Source: JACQQW01 sp964520655
GTDB taxonomy: Bacteria; Omnitrophota; Gorgyraeia; Zapsychrales; Fredricksoniimonadaceae
Assembly (NCBI GenBank): GCA_964520655.1
Contig: CAZFNI010000005.1
Span: forward strand, 62,001 to 126,000
Direction of reading: 5' to 3'
Length of the DNA: 64,000 nt
Shown: positions 1-8,995 of the stretch, in pieces
Layout of the letters: every line of letters starts with the position of its first letter
Numbering within the stretch: the stretch's first letter is position 1
Notes under the pieces: generated by a model
Database searches by the model: none
Seen by the model: only the letters and a program-made list of their open reading frames with translations
Told to the model about the DNA's origin: nothing
Program-made: the position numbers and the translations under genes

Positions 1-1
1 T

Positions 2-265
2 TCTACCGGTGATTATGAATATGAACCCGCACAGCAGGAACTTTTTGATCTCTTGGTCCCGAAATTCTTGGATTTTAAGATCTTTTACACGTTCTTGGAA
101 AATGCAGCAGGCGAACATGGGGCTCGTATGACCGCCATGGACAAGGCCTCATCGAACACGGCGGATCTGATCGACCGGTATACATTACTGCGTAACAGGG
201 CGCGTCAGGCGGCAATTACGACAGAACTTATTGAGATCATTTCAGGTGCGGAAGCTCTTAAATAA
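2..265 (+). CDS. atpG: ATP synthase F1 gamma subunit, C-terminal part (5' end outside window)
   Basis: The reading frame is open from base 2 to the TAA at 263-265 and encodes the last 87 residues of the F1 gamma subunit, the central stalk that turns inside the alpha3beta3 ring. The C-terminal helix is typical: ENAAGEHGARMTAMDKAS, then NTADLIDRYTLLRNRARQ and a final TTELIEIISGAEAL. The gene is cut only by the window edge. atpD follows after 18 bp, so this is the usual atpG-atpD-atpC order. Confidence 0.97.
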   Translation, partial: STGDYEYEPAQQELFDLLVPKFLDFKIFYTFLENAAGEHGARMTAMDKASSNTADLIDRYTLLRNRARQAAITTELIEIISGAEALK

Positions 266-283
266 ACAGGTAAAGGAAAAATT

Positions 284-1690
284 ATGGATAAAGCAACAGG
301 AAAGATCACACAAGTATTAGGTGCGGTTATCGACGTATATTTTCCATCAGGGAATCTGCCGCCAATTGGAACGGCTCTTAAAACATCCAATAAGAACATC
401 AATGATCTGCCCAATAACCTCACCCTGGAAGTGGCTCAGCATTTAGGCGATAACATTTTGCGTACCATTGCGCTGGACACCAGTGAGGGTTTGACCCGCG
501 GTCAGGAAGTGATCTCAACCGGTGGCGGTTTGATGATGCCTGTTGGTGAAGGGACTTTAGGACGGGTCATGAACCTTTTAGGTGAACCGATCGATCAAAT
601 GGGGCCGGTGAAGGCGGCAAAATATCTTCCCATTCACCGACACGCACCTGAAGTCGATGAACAGGAAACATCCACATCAATTTTAGTGACCGGCATTAAA
701 GTTATTGATCTATTGGCCCCATACCGCAAAGGCGGAAAGATCGGTCTGTTTGGCGGGGCGGGTGTCGGTAAAACGGTCTTGATCCAGGAATTGATCAATA
801 ACATTGCTAAAGAGCACGGCGGATATTCAGTATTTGCCGGTGTTGGTGAACGCACACGTGAGGGTACGGCCCTTTATAAAGAAATGAAGGAAGCAGGAGT
901 TATTGACAAGACCTCCCTGATCTATGGACAGATGAATGAGCCTCCTGGAGCCCGTGCCCGCGTAGCTTTGTCGGCATTGACAGTTGCGGAATATTTCCGT
1001 GATGAAATGCGTCAGGATGTGCTTTTGTTTATTGATAATATTTTCCGTTTTACGCAAGCAGGCGCGGAAGTTTCGGCATTGCTTGGACGTATCCCGTCTG
1101 CGGTAGGGTATCAGCCGACGTTGGGAACAGACATGGGGGAATTGCAGGAACGCATCACGTCAACAAAAAATGGTTCTGTAACCTCTATTCAAGCTATTTA
1201 TGTTCCAGCGGATGATTATACTGACCCGGCGCCGGCAACGACATTCGCACATTTGGATGCAACGACAGAATTGTCCAGGCCGATCGCTGAACTTGGTATC
1301 TATCCGGCCGTTGATCCGTTAAGCTCATCTTCGACGATCTTATCGCCCGAAATCGTGGGAGAAGAGCATTATAAGATCGCACGCGGTGTTCAGGAGATCT
1401 TGCAGAAGTATAAGGAGTTGCAGGATATCATCGCGATCCTCGGGATGGAAGAATTATCTGAAGAGGACCGCTTAACGGTCGAACGCGCCCGCAAGATCCA
1501 GAAATTCCTGTCGCAGCCGTTCCATGTGGCAGAACAATTCACTGGTATCAAGGGTAAATATGTTCAACTGGCGGATAATATCCGTTCGTTCAAGGAGATC
1601 CTGGAAGGTAAACATGATGCTGTTCCTGAGCAGGCCTTTTACATGGTGGGCAGTATTGATGATGTTGTGGCGAAGGCGAAAACACTATGA
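284..1690 (+). CDS. atpD: ATP synthase F1 beta subunit
   Basis: Catalytic beta subunit of the F-type ATP synthase, 468 residues, full length for the family. Visible motifs are the Walker A loop GGAGVGKT at about residues 157-164, the Walker B strand DVLLFIDN near 245, the catch-loop region LLGRIPSAVGYQPTL, and a DELSEED-like segment (MEELSEED, near 387) that contacts gamma. An AAGGA ribosome site sits 6 bp before the ATG. The last bases overlap atpC by 4 bp (ATGA), implying translational coupling. Nothing unusual is seen. Confidence 0.99.
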   Translation: MDKATGKITQVLGAVIDVYFPSGNLPPIGTALKTSNKNINDLPNNLTLEVAQHLGDNILRTIALDTSEGLTRGQEVISTGGGLMMPVGEGTLGRVMNLLGEPIDQMGPVKAAKYLPIHRHAPEVDEQETSTSILVTGIKVIDLLAPYRKGGKIGLFGGAGVGKTVLIQELINNIAKEHGGYSVFAGVGERTREGTALYKEMKEAGVIDKTSLIYGQMNEPPGARARVALSALTVAEYFRDEMRQDVLLFIDNIFRFTQAGAEVSALLGRIPSAVGYQPTLGTDMGELQERITSTKNGSVTSIQAIYVPADDYTDPAPATTFAHLDATTELSRPIAELGIYPAVDPLSSSSTILSPEIVGEEHYKIARGVQEILQKYKELQDIIAILGMEELSEEDRLTVERARKIQKFLSQPFHVAEQFTGIKGKYVQLADNIRSFKEILEGKHDAVPEQAFYMVGSIDDVVAKAKTL

Positions 1691-1941
1691 GTTTTTCATT
1701 AAGTATCCTGACCCCAGAGGGAAAAGTGTATGAAGATACGGTGGATTCCTTGCTAGCCCCGGGTCTTCAAGGTGGTTTTGAGATCTATTCTAATCATCAA
1801 GCCATGTTAGCGGCTCTTAAAGTAGGGATGCTGCGTGTCCGCAAGGATGGCAAAGAAAATGCATTTAATTGCGCCAGCGGCATCCTTGAGGTCAAGCCGG
1901 ATCATCAGGTGCTCGTTTTGGTTGATTCTGCAACCACATAA
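1687..1941 (+). CDS. atpC: ATP synthase F1 epsilon subunit, short form
   Basis: 84-residue epsilon subunit, with the beta-sandwich start FSLSILTPEGKVYEDTVDSLLAPGLQGGFEIYSNHQAMLAALKVG split over two strands. Typical epsilon proteins are about 130-140 residues. The C-terminal two-helix domain that can inhibit ATP hydrolysis is absent, because the frame stops directly after the beta barrel (LEVKPDHQVLVLVDSATT). Short epsilon subunits are known in some phyla, so this is probably natural rather than a truncation. It overlaps atpD by 4 bp. Confidence 0.93.
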   Translation: MSFSLSILTPEGKVYEDTVDSLLAPGLQGGFEIYSNHQAMLAALKVGMLRVRKDGKENAFNCASGILEVKPDHQVLVLVDSATT

Positions 1942-1952
1942 GCGAGGTGTCT

Positions 1953-2126
1953 ATGCCCGTCTTAACGGAAAAAAAACCGATCACGGTATTTAAGATCAAG
2001 AACCGCAGCGGATATGCAGCGATCTGCGACGAGCATTTAACCGAAGGCCAAAGCGAAGCTGAAGCCATCGACCGCATGAACAAAGCGTTAGACCGCACGT
2101 TGCGTAAAGAAACACAAAAACAATGA
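1953..2126 (+). CDS. HicB-like miniprotein (orphan antitoxin fold)
   Basis: 57-residue ORF starting MPVLTEKKPITVFKIKN and ending at a TGA that overlaps the next start codon (ATGA). An AGCGAGGTG ribosome site lies just upstream. The centre, SGYAAICDEHLTEGQSEAEAI followed by a helix, matches the pattern of HicB-type domains: a strand with GY, a short loop ending in a glycine, then a Ser/Thr-Glu-Ala helix. No HicA toxin and no DNA-binding tail are present, so an antitoxin role is not supported. Both neighbours are tightly packed, which argues for a real gene. Function unknown. Confidence 0.7.
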   Translation: MPVLTEKKPITVFKIKNRSGYAAICDEHLTEGQSEAEAIDRMNKALDRTLRKETQKQ

Positions 2127-2683
2127 AAAAGATCGGCTCCAAGATCGTTTATGAAGGCAGCTGGTTATCTGTCGAAGAAGCCCAATACACCAATCAAGAT
2201 GGTAAGCTCTATACATGGGAATCGGTTCACCGCAAGCGTTCCAGCGTTGGAGTTGTTGTCGTTGCCAAATTAGTTCCTTCGAATCGTTTTATTCTTATCA
2301 AACAATTCCGCCCGGCCATTGAAGGGTATATTCTTAGTGTTCCTGCCGGTCTTGGGTTCGATGATCCTGATCATGGGTTGGTTGAATTAAAGGAAGAAAC
2401 CGGCTATGTGGGACGCATTGTAGAAACCAGTCCCGTTCTTAAAACAGGTGCTTCATTGATCAACGACAGTGCCCGTATCGTCTATGTTGAAGTCGATGAA
2501 CATTTACCAGCTAATCAGCACCCTGTCCAGGAGCTTGAATCAGCTGAAGATATCCAGGTTTGTTTGGTCCAAGACACCGCAGCAAAAGATTATATTTTAG
2601 ATGAAGCCAAAAAAGGTGTTCATATTGCGGCGAATTTATGGTATCTTTTCGGTTTGCCTAAATATTTGCCGAAAGAAAAATAA
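2123..2683 (+). CDS. Nudix hydrolase-like protein with degenerate Nudix box
   Basis: 186 residues resembling the ADP-ribose pyrophosphatase branch of the Nudix family (strand FILIKQFRPAIEGYILSVPAG, then the catalytic helix). The Nudix box is incomplete: the end VELKEETGY keeps the EExxG glutamates, but the arginine of REL is valine. The loop between PAG and this helix (LGFDDPDHGL) is about three residues shorter than usual and lacks the first conserved glutamate. Activity may be altered or lost. A second Nudix gene at 41670 has an intact box. It overlaps the HicB-like gene upstream by 4 bp and abuts the HEAT gene downstream. Confidence 0.82.
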   Translation: MKKIGSKIVYEGSWLSVEEAQYTNQDGKLYTWESVHRKRSSVGVVVVAKLVPSNRFILIKQFRPAIEGYILSVPAGLGFDDPDHGLVELKEETGYVGRIVETSPVLKTGASLINDSARIVYVEVDEHLPANQHPVQELESAEDIQVCLVQDTAAKDYILDEAKKGVHIAANLWYLFGLPKYLPKEK

Positions 2684-3571
2684 ATGCCTTACGATCCTCA
2701 GAATCCTCAACAAAGTCACAATGAATCCCAAGAAAAAAAAGGACTTTTCGGTGTCATCATTCACTCCTTTTTTGTGGTCCCATTCTTACTGGCCATTCTT
2801 AGCGTGTTGATGTTCGCTGCGGTAAGGATCCTGACAATGGAAAAACATTCCGTTTATGATTATTTGAACGACATCAAAAAGGGAGGGATCGATAAGCGCT
2901 GGCAAGCTGCATTTGAACTGTCCCGTATTTTAACAAGTCAGAAAGAAGTGCCTCAAGACCAGCAGTTCATCACAAAGATGGAAGAGGCTTTTAATGCATC
3001 ATCCAGCGACGATGAACGCGTCAGGCAATATTTGATCCTGGCAATGGGCCGCAGCCAGCGCGTGGAATTTGTAAATCCGCTTTTAAAAGCGCTTCCACGT
3101 GAAAAAGATGAAAATGTATATGCAATTATCACTGCACTTGGTATACTGAAATCCAATATTTCGGTCAGTGCTCTTTTAAAATATTTGGATCATCCCAATG
3201 CGCGCATCCGCTTGGCATCGGTCATCTCTTTAGGACAGATCGCTGCACCGCAGACAGCGGGTTCTCTAAAGAAAATGCTTCAAGACAGTGAACCCAACGT
3301 AACCTGGGATGCGGCTATAGCTTTGGCTAAAATGGGAGACAAGAGCGGTAAGGCGATAATTTTAAGTTTGATGGATAGGGAGCACCTGAAAAATTATCCA
3401 AACCTCTCACCCGAAAATGTCAGTAAGATCATTAGCGTTGCTATTAATGCGACATTTGCCTGGAAGGATGATGACATTAAGCAGTCATTGATCAAATTAT
3501 TTCAGATCGATCCTAATATGAATGTTCGTGCACTGGCGCATCATAGTTTAGAAAAATACAATAGTCCTTAA
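2684..3571 (+). CDS. Membrane-anchored HEAT-repeat protein
   Basis: 295 residues. The N-terminus (1-25) is soluble and Gln/Asn/Lys-rich, followed by one hydrophobic helix (about 26-50, IHSFFVVPFLLAILSVLMFA). The rest, about 60-290, is a run of alpha-helical pairs of the HEAT type, for example RQYLILAMGRSQ, NVYAIITALGIL, IRLASVISLGQIAAP and VTWDAAIALAKMGD. Such repeats are protein-binding scaffolds. The gene abuts the Nudix gene and lies 1 bp before the Rieske gene, so it may help assemble or hold the cytochrome bc complex. That role is inferred from position only. Confidence 0.8.
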   Translation: MPYDPQNPQQSHNESQEKKGLFGVIIHSFFVVPFLLAILSVLMFAAVRILTMEKHSVYDYLNDIKKGGIDKRWQAAFELSRILTSQKEVPQDQQFITKMEEAFNASSSDDERVRQYLILAMGRSQRVEFVNPLLKALPREKDENVYAIITALGILKSNISVSALLKYLDHPNARIRLASVISLGQIAAPQTAGSLKKMLQDSEPNVTWDAAIALAKMGDKSGKAIILSLMDREHLKNYPNLSPENVSKIISVAINATFAWKDDDIKQSLIKLFQIDPNMNVRALAHHSLEKYNSP

Positions 3572-3572
3572 T

Positions 3573-4109
3573 ATGACAGAATCAAAATCTCCAGTTGGAA
3601 AATCAGTTGATCAAACAAATGCTACTATGGATCGACGTTCATTTATTAAATGGTCTGTAGTCGGCTGGTCGGCTTTTGCGGCAGCCGTTGGCGGATATGG
3701 AACTCTGGTGTTGCGTTATTTGTTTCCTAATGTTTTGTTCGAGCCAGTGCAGACATTTAGAGCGGGTGTGCCGGAAGATTTTGAACCTCGAACTGTATCC
3801 GAAAAGTTCAAAGATCAGTATGGTGTTTGGATCGTCCGTGATGAAGAGAAGATCTATGCATTATCCACTGTTTGTACGCATTTAGGATGTACCCCCAACT
3901 GGTCGCCTGCTGAAAATAAATTCAAATGTCCATGCCACGGCAGTGGGTTTTATACCACGGGAGTTAATTTTGAAGGGCCAGCTCCAAGGCCTTTAGAACG
4001 TTTTAAGATCGGGCTTTCCGATGAAGGCGATATTGTTGTAGATAAAACCAAAAAATTCCAACAAGAGAAGGGTGAATGGTCTGATCCAGATTCATTCATT
4101 TTAGTTTAG
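3573..4109 (+). CDS. Rieske [2Fe-2S] protein of the cytochrome bc complex
   Basis: 178-residue Rieske subunit, which passes electrons from quinol to cytochrome c. Both cluster boxes are complete: CTHLGC near residue 107 and CPCHGSGF near 128. These give two Cys and two His ligands plus the disulfide cysteines. The N-terminus has a twin-arginine-like segment (DRRSFIKWS) before a membrane helix that anchors the protein. A downstream ATG gives a start at MDRRSFIK, but the longer start was kept since nothing rules it out. First subunit of the complex, 4 bp ahead of cytochrome b. Confidence 0.95.
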   Translation: MTESKSPVGKSVDQTNATMDRRSFIKWSVVGWSAFAAAVGGYGTLVLRYLFPNVLFEPVQTFRAGVPEDFEPRTVSEKFKDQYGVWIVRDEEKIYALSTVCTHLGCTPNWSPAENKFKCPCHGSGFYTTGVNFEGPAPRPLERFKIGLSDEGDIVVDKTKKFQQEKGEWSDPDSFILV

Positions 4110-4113
4110 ACAT

Positions 4114-4908
4114 ATGAACGACCCCTCAAAGCCTTCATTATTTGATCGATTCAAACAAACGCAGTTTTTCCGAGCTGTTTTTCGGACTGGGGTTCCAGTA
4201 GTCACGCACCGCCAGCGGATGATGGTGGTGCTCAACAATGTGTTCCTGCATTTACACCCCGTACGTTTACCAAAACACGCTGTAAAAGTACGTTACACCT
4301 GGTGCATGGGGGGATTGTCATTCTTTATTTTCCTGGTCCTAACAGTAACAGGCATACTGCTGATGTTTTATTATCGTCCAACAGTTGAGTATGCCTATGG
4401 AGATGTGACGGATTTAAGCCAACAGGTGCCGCTTGGGATCATGCGGGAGATCCACCGCTGGGGCGCACATCTGATGGTGATCACAGTTTGGCTGCACATG
4501 TTCCGAGTTTTTATGACTGGTTCTTATAAGCCTCCCAGAGAGTTTAACTGGGTCATTGGTGTTGTGCTTCTTGTATTGACCATGCTCATGAGTTTTACAG
4601 GATATTTGCTTCCATGGGACCAACTGGCCATATGGGCCATTACAGTGGGCTCGAATATGGCTGGCGCAACCCCCATGGTTGGTATGGGTGGGCCGGGATC
4701 GTCACTGCTTTCCATTGGCGATGTGAATTTCGTTACTTCTGTTTCTGATGCCAGATTTGCCATGCTTGGCGGTCGTTTTGTAGGGGAGAGTGCTTTATTG
4801 CGTTTTTATGTGCTGCATTGCATTGGTCTGCCGTTCGTGATCATGATCTTCATGATCGTGCATTTTTGGCGCGTCAGAAAAGATGGCGGTATTTCAGGAC
4901 CGACATAA
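4114..4908 (+). CDS. Cytochrome b, N-terminal (b6-type) subunit
   Basis: 264-residue di-haem membrane subunit of the b6 type. The first histidine pair is in IHRWGAHLMVITVWLH, with 13 residues between the ligands. The second is in LHCIGLPFVIMIFMIVH, with 14 residues between, as in cytochrome b6. The end RKDGGISGP also matches b6. The quinol-site helices and subunit IV part are encoded by the next gene, so cytochrome b is split as in b6f and many bacterial menaquinol:cytochrome c reductases. Confidence 0.94.
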   Translation: MNDPSKPSLFDRFKQTQFFRAVFRTGVPVVTHRQRMMVVLNNVFLHLHPVRLPKHAVKVRYTWCMGGLSFFIFLVLTVTGILLMFYYRPTVEYAYGDVTDLSQQVPLGIMREIHRWGAHLMVITVWLHMFRVFMTGSYKPPREFNWVIGVVLLVLTMLMSFTGYLLPWDQLAIWAITVGSNMAGATPMVGMGGPGSSLLSIGDVNFVTSVSDARFAMLGGRFVGESALLRFYVLHCIGLPFVIMIFMIVHFWRVRKDGGISGPT

Positions 4909-4911
4909 ACT

Positions 4912-6030
4912 ATGGTTGAATCGATCAAAGAGTTCATCAATATAATTGCCTCTCCTGCGATATTGTTCAATATCGTGGTCGTGGCGTATCTTATCCTTTT
5001 TCCGCCGATCAAATTCTTTGATAATATCCATAAGGCCCTGGGGATAGAAAACCTTTGGACAAAGAAGGGTGGAATCGGCATCTTCAGTTTTCTATTTTTT
5101 GTTTTTGCTTTTGGTCTATCCGACGCCAATTTCCGCTTGATCGTATTAAAACCTGATAATGTGCCGATCGTTGCGTTGATCTTTGTGGTTGTTTTCTTCT
5201 TATGGTTTTCCTTAAAACAAGCCAAAGAGAATGATGACGCTATCGCAAAAGGCGGGAAACCCAAAGAATGGGCTGAATCAAAAGAAAAAGTATTGGTTTT
5301 TCCTGACCTTGTTTATATTGAATTGATCGCTTTGATCGCCGCGGCCGCGCTTTTAGCTGTCTGGTCCATTGGTCTTCCAGCGCCTTTGGAAGATCCTGCC
5401 AATCCAACTGTTTCACCGAACCCCTCAAAAGCTCCCTGGTATTTTCTGGGACTGCAGGAAATGCTGGTCTATTTTGATCCCTGGCTGGCCGGTGTTGTTT
5501 TCCCCACTGTTATCTTAGTCGGGCTGATGTCGATTCCTTTTATTGATAAGAACCGCAAAGGCCTGGGGTACTACACCTATAAAGACCGCAAAATGGCGAT
5601 CAATATCTTTATGTTCTTGTGGCTGGTGCTCTGGATCTTTTTGATCATCGTGGGTACGTTCCTGCGCGGTCCAAACTGGAATTTCTTCGGACCTTTTGAG
5701 TTCTGGGACCACTACAAATTGATCGCTTTAAATAATATCAACCTTTCGGAATATGTGTACATGATCTGGTTGAACCGGGGGATGCCCAGCAATATTTTCT
5801 TAAGGGAACTCCCTGGATTTGTAGCACTCGTACTTTATTTCGGCCTGTTACCACTGATATTCGCCAAAACAATATTCAAGGATCTTTATCAGAAAGTCGG
5901 TGTGGTGCGCTACAGCATTTTTGCTGTATTATTCTTGTTAGCGCTGCTGCTGCCGATCAAAATGTATTTACGCTGGCTGTTTAATATCAAATATCTGATC
6001 GCTATACCAGAATTCTTTTTTAACGTTTAA
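4912..6030 (+). CDS. Cytochrome b, C-terminal (subunit IV-like) membrane subunit
   Basis: 372 residues with several hydrophobic helices. The central part carries the subunit IV core: FPDLVYIELIALIAAAALL, then LPAPLEDPANPTVSPNPSK followed by APWYFLGLQEMLVYFDPW and the helix VVFPTVILVGLMSIPFIDKN. In place of the usual PEWY quinol-site tetrad is APWY, so the glutamate is missing. Extra N-terminal (1-100) and C-terminal helices make it much longer than the 160-residue plastid subunit IV. It sits 3 bp after the b6-like gene and 2 bp before the multihaem cytochrome. Confidence 0.9.
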   Translation: MVESIKEFINIIASPAILFNIVVVAYLILFPPIKFFDNIHKALGIENLWTKKGGIGIFSFLFFVFAFGLSDANFRLIVLKPDNVPIVALIFVVVFFLWFSLKQAKENDDAIAKGGKPKEWAESKEKVLVFPDLVYIELIALIAAAALLAVWSIGLPAPLEDPANPTVSPNPSKAPWYFLGLQEMLVYFDPWLAGVVFPTVILVGLMSIPFIDKNRKGLGYYTYKDRKMAINIFMFLWLVLWIFLIIVGTFLRGPNWNFFGPFEFWDHYKLIALNNINLSEYVYMIWLNRGMPSNIFLRELPGFVALVLYFGLLPLIFAKTIFKDLYQKVGVVRYSIFAVLFLLALLLPIKMYLRWLFNIKYLIAIPEFFFNV

Positions 6031-6032
6031 TT

Positions 6033-8993
6033 ATGCCTGAGCCATTACCTCCAGAATCTCATTATAATCCAAAGCTTCTCGACAAGATCTTTGCGGCTGT
6101 CGCTGTTATTCTATTGATCTCGATCATCGGGCTATTTGCTAAAGATTATTCCAGGCAATGGAAGAATTATCAGAGAGAATTCAGGGCTTTAGAGGTTGAA
6201 AAGTCCCGTGTTAAACTTGATGAACAGGAGAATCTATTAAAGGGAAACGAGGAATATCAGGATATATTGAAAAAGCTGGAAGAAGTGACGAAAACCCTTT
6301 CAGCCAAAGCACCCCAAAGTAATGCCATAGCCACTAGATTGTCTGCCGCCCAAGCTGTGGAACGTCTGCATACCCAGCAGTATCAGTTCTCAAAAGCAAA
6401 GTATGATGCATTAAAATACCAATTTGAGAGCGCAGCTGATAAGAAAGCTTCTAATGCCCAGCAATTCAAGATCAATTTAGAGAATTTATCGACGCGCTTA
6501 CAGAAACTAAGCGTATTAGTAGAGGTCGACAAGCATACAACAAAGGGAATTGAGCAAGAATTAAACGATGCACAGAAGGCTTATAAATCGATCGATAAGC
6601 AGCGACTGAATTTGGCTAAGAAAAAAGAGATCTTGGAAAAAAAACTGAAACGCATTGATATCGCCGAAATGTCTGCGATGAATCAATTGGCTGAAATGGT
6701 CAGAGATCTGCCCATCATTGACTTGGCCAATCCGAATTATAAGATCCGCCAGATCGTTCTGAAGGATATTCCTGAAGATGTGAATTTCATGAAAGTTCCT
6801 CGTGTGGATCGCTGTACGACCTGCCACTTGGGTATTGATAATCCTGATTTTAAGGAAGCGGCCCAACCATACCGTACTCACCCAAATTTGGAATTGTACA
6901 TGGATAAGAATTCTCCACACCCGTTGGATCAATTTGCCTGTACAACCTGTCATGGGGGGCGCGGGAGAGCGACAGATTTCACGGCAGCGGCCCATACGCC
7001 TCGTAATGAAGAACAAGCCAGCGAATGGAAGAAAAAATATGGCTGGCATGAGCTGGAGCACTGGGAACACCCTATTTTACCGCTGCAATATACCCAAGCG
7101 GGTTGTTTTAAGTGCCACCAGGATCAGGGCAGTATCAAAGGAGCGGAAAAATTAAATCTAGGGTTGACATTGATCGAACGTGCGGGATGCTACGGCTGCC
7201 ATAATGTCAATAAGTACGCTTCCTGGCCGAAATCAGGACCGAATCTTGAATATGTCTCCAGTAAATTGACAAAAGATTGGACTTACCATTGGATCGAAAA
7301 TCCCAAAGCGATCCGCCACAATGCCTGGATGCCGTCATATTTTAATCAAACTAATAATAGTGACCCCGTATCTATAGAACGCAGCAAGCAGGAGATCAAT
7401 GCCCTGGTCGAATTCCTCTTTGGCAACAGTAAGAAATTTTCTGTGGATGCATTATCACAGAAGGGAGATTCTAAAAATGGCAAAGAATTGGTTGCGTCGC
7501 TTGGGTGCTTAGGGTGTCACCAGATCACTAAGGACAAGCCTTCAGAACCTCGAACACCAGACTCACTCCATAGGGAATTTGGCCCTAATCTGATAGGGTT
7601 AGGCAGCAAAACCACTCAGGCCTGGTTATATCAGTGGTTAAAAGATCCTAAGCGTTATCACGAAACGTCGCGTATGCCGTCGCTGCGTTTATCCGATCAG
7701 GAAGCCGCGGATATTGCGGCATTTTTGATCCAAGATAAGGATGCCAATTCGGTAAAACCTCGTCCCGCTCTCAATGAGACGGTTCTTAATGAGATCGTCA
7801 TGGATTTCTTGAAAAAATCAGAATCAGTGGCGGATGCTCAGGCAAAACTCGCAACGATGGATAAAACAGCGAAACAAAAATTTGCCGGTCAGCGCTTGGT
7901 CCGTGAATATGGTTGTTTCGCCTGCCATAAGATCCCTGGATTTGAGAATGAAAAACCTATTGGTGTTGATCTCTCAGAAGAAGGTTCGAAAAGTATTGAG
8001 CGTTTGGATTTTGGTTTTGTGAAGATCGAACACAGTAAACATGCCTGGTTTAAACAAAAATTGTTAGATCCGCGTATCTTTGATCATGGTCGCGTTTTAT
8101 CACCCTTGGAACGCAACAGAATGCCTAATTTCAACCTAACTCAGGATGAGGCAGATGCCTTAACAACACTGATCTTAGGGCTCGTGAAAGATAAACCAAA
8201 TCAAAACAAAATGCCCAATACCTCGGTAAAAGCAGCGTTCGTGACTCAAGGTCAGAGGACGATCCGTCAGCTTAATTGCCAGGGCTGTCATATGATCGAA
8301 GGTCAAGGTGGAGGTGTGCAGTCAACTGTTGAGGACTGGCTGGTGCATTATCAAAATAAAGATGTTAATGAAGCGAAAGCGATCTCCCGTAGTTTTTCAC
8401 CGCCAAACTTGATCGGTGAAGGGGCTAAGATACAGGCTCAATGGATGTTTGAATTTTTCCATGAACCTATTGCCATCCGCCCATGGTTGAAGATCCGCAT
8501 GCCAAGCTACAATTTTCATCAGGGTCAAGAGAATACATTGATCAAATATTTCAATTATTACGATGACCAGGAGTTCCCCTTTACTGAAATCTATCATGCG
8601 GATCTTTCTAAAGAAGACTATGCATCAGCCGAGAAACTTTTCTCCAAAGAAGTGTTTAATTGCGCACAATGCCACATCATCGGTAGTAAACATCCAGATG
8701 GAGCACCGGAAAACTGGGCTCCAGACTTGTCGCTGGCTTCAGAAAGGTTAAAGCCTGATTGGATCATTAAATGGATCACAAACCCGCCAGCGCTGCTTCC
8801 AGGCACAAAAATGCCTGTATTCTATGACCCGAAAGCTTTTGAAACCTCTGGTCCTCCTGATATATTTGGGGGGGATTCCAACCGTCAAATCCGTGCCTTG
8901 AGGGACTATGTCTTGTCCATTACAGCGGATCCCCAACCAACTAAATCACATGATCCAGTTCCAGAAGCGTCCAAAGATGCTCCTGTAAAGTAA
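6033..8993 (+). CDS. Large eight-haem c-type cytochrome with coiled coil
   Basis: 986 residues. One N-terminal membrane helix (about 15-35, IFAAVAVILLISIIGLFA), then a Lys/Glu/Gln-rich coiled coil to about residue 225, then a periplasmic cytochrome region. Eight CxxCH haem sites begin near residues 261, 303, 358, 386, 492, 628, 749 and 877. Several units share a mono-haem cytochrome c layout, with GPNL or PPNL followed later by a MP motif (MPSY, MPSL, MPNF, MPSY, MPVF), suggesting repeated domains with methionine ligands. It follows Rieske and cytochrome b and most likely carries electrons from the complex, replacing cytochrome c1. No gene name fits. Confidence 0.92.
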   Translation: MPEPLPPESHYNPKLLDKIFAAVAVILLISIIGLFAKDYSRQWKNYQREFRALEVEKSRVKLDEQENLLKGNEEYQDILKKLEEVTKTLSAKAPQSNAIATRLSAAQAVERLHTQQYQFSKAKYDALKYQFESAADKKASNAQQFKINLENLSTRLQKLSVLVEVDKHTTKGIEQELNDAQKAYKSIDKQRLNLAKKKEILEKKLKRIDIAEMSAMNQLAEMVRDLPIIDLANPNYKIRQIVLKDIPEDVNFMKVPRVDRCTTCHLGIDNPDFKEAAQPYRTHPNLELYMDKNSPHPLDQFACTTCHGGRGRATDFTAAAHTPRNEEQASEWKKKYGWHELEHWEHPILPLQYTQAGCFKCHQDQGSIKGAEKLNLGLTLIERAGCYGCHNVNKYASWPKSGPNLEYVSSKLTKDWTYHWIENPKAIRHNAWMPSYFNQTNNSDPVSIERSKQEINALVEFLFGNSKKFSVDALSQKGDSKNGKELVASLGCLGCHQITKDKPSEPRTPDSLHREFGPNLIGLGSKTTQAWLYQWLKDPKRYHETSRMPSLRLSDQEAADIAAFLIQDKDANSVKPRPALNETVLNEIVMDFLKKSESVADAQAKLATMDKTAKQKFAGQRLVREYGCFACHKIPGFENEKPIGVDLSEEGSKSIERLDFGFVKIEHSKHAWFKQKLLDPRIFDHGRVLSPLERNRMPNFNLTQDEADALTTLILGLVKDKPNQNKMPNTSVKAAFVTQGQRTIRQLNCQGCHMIEGQGGGVQSTVEDWLVHYQNKDVNEAKAISRSFSPPNLIGEGAKIQAQWMFEFFHEPIAIRPWLKIRMPSYNFHQGQENTLIKYFNYYDDQEFPFTEIYHADLSKEDYASAEKLFSKEVFNCAQCHIIGSKHPDGAPENWAPDLSLASERLKPDWIIKWITNPPALLPGTKMPVFYDPKAFETSGPPDIFGGDSNRQIRALRDYVLSITADPQPTKSHDPVPEASKDAPVK

Positions 8994-8995
8994 CA

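Noticed and set aside
1953..2126. HicAB toxin-antitoxin system
   Set aside because: There is no HicA-like ORF on either side and no DNA-binding domain, so only the fold likeness is reported.
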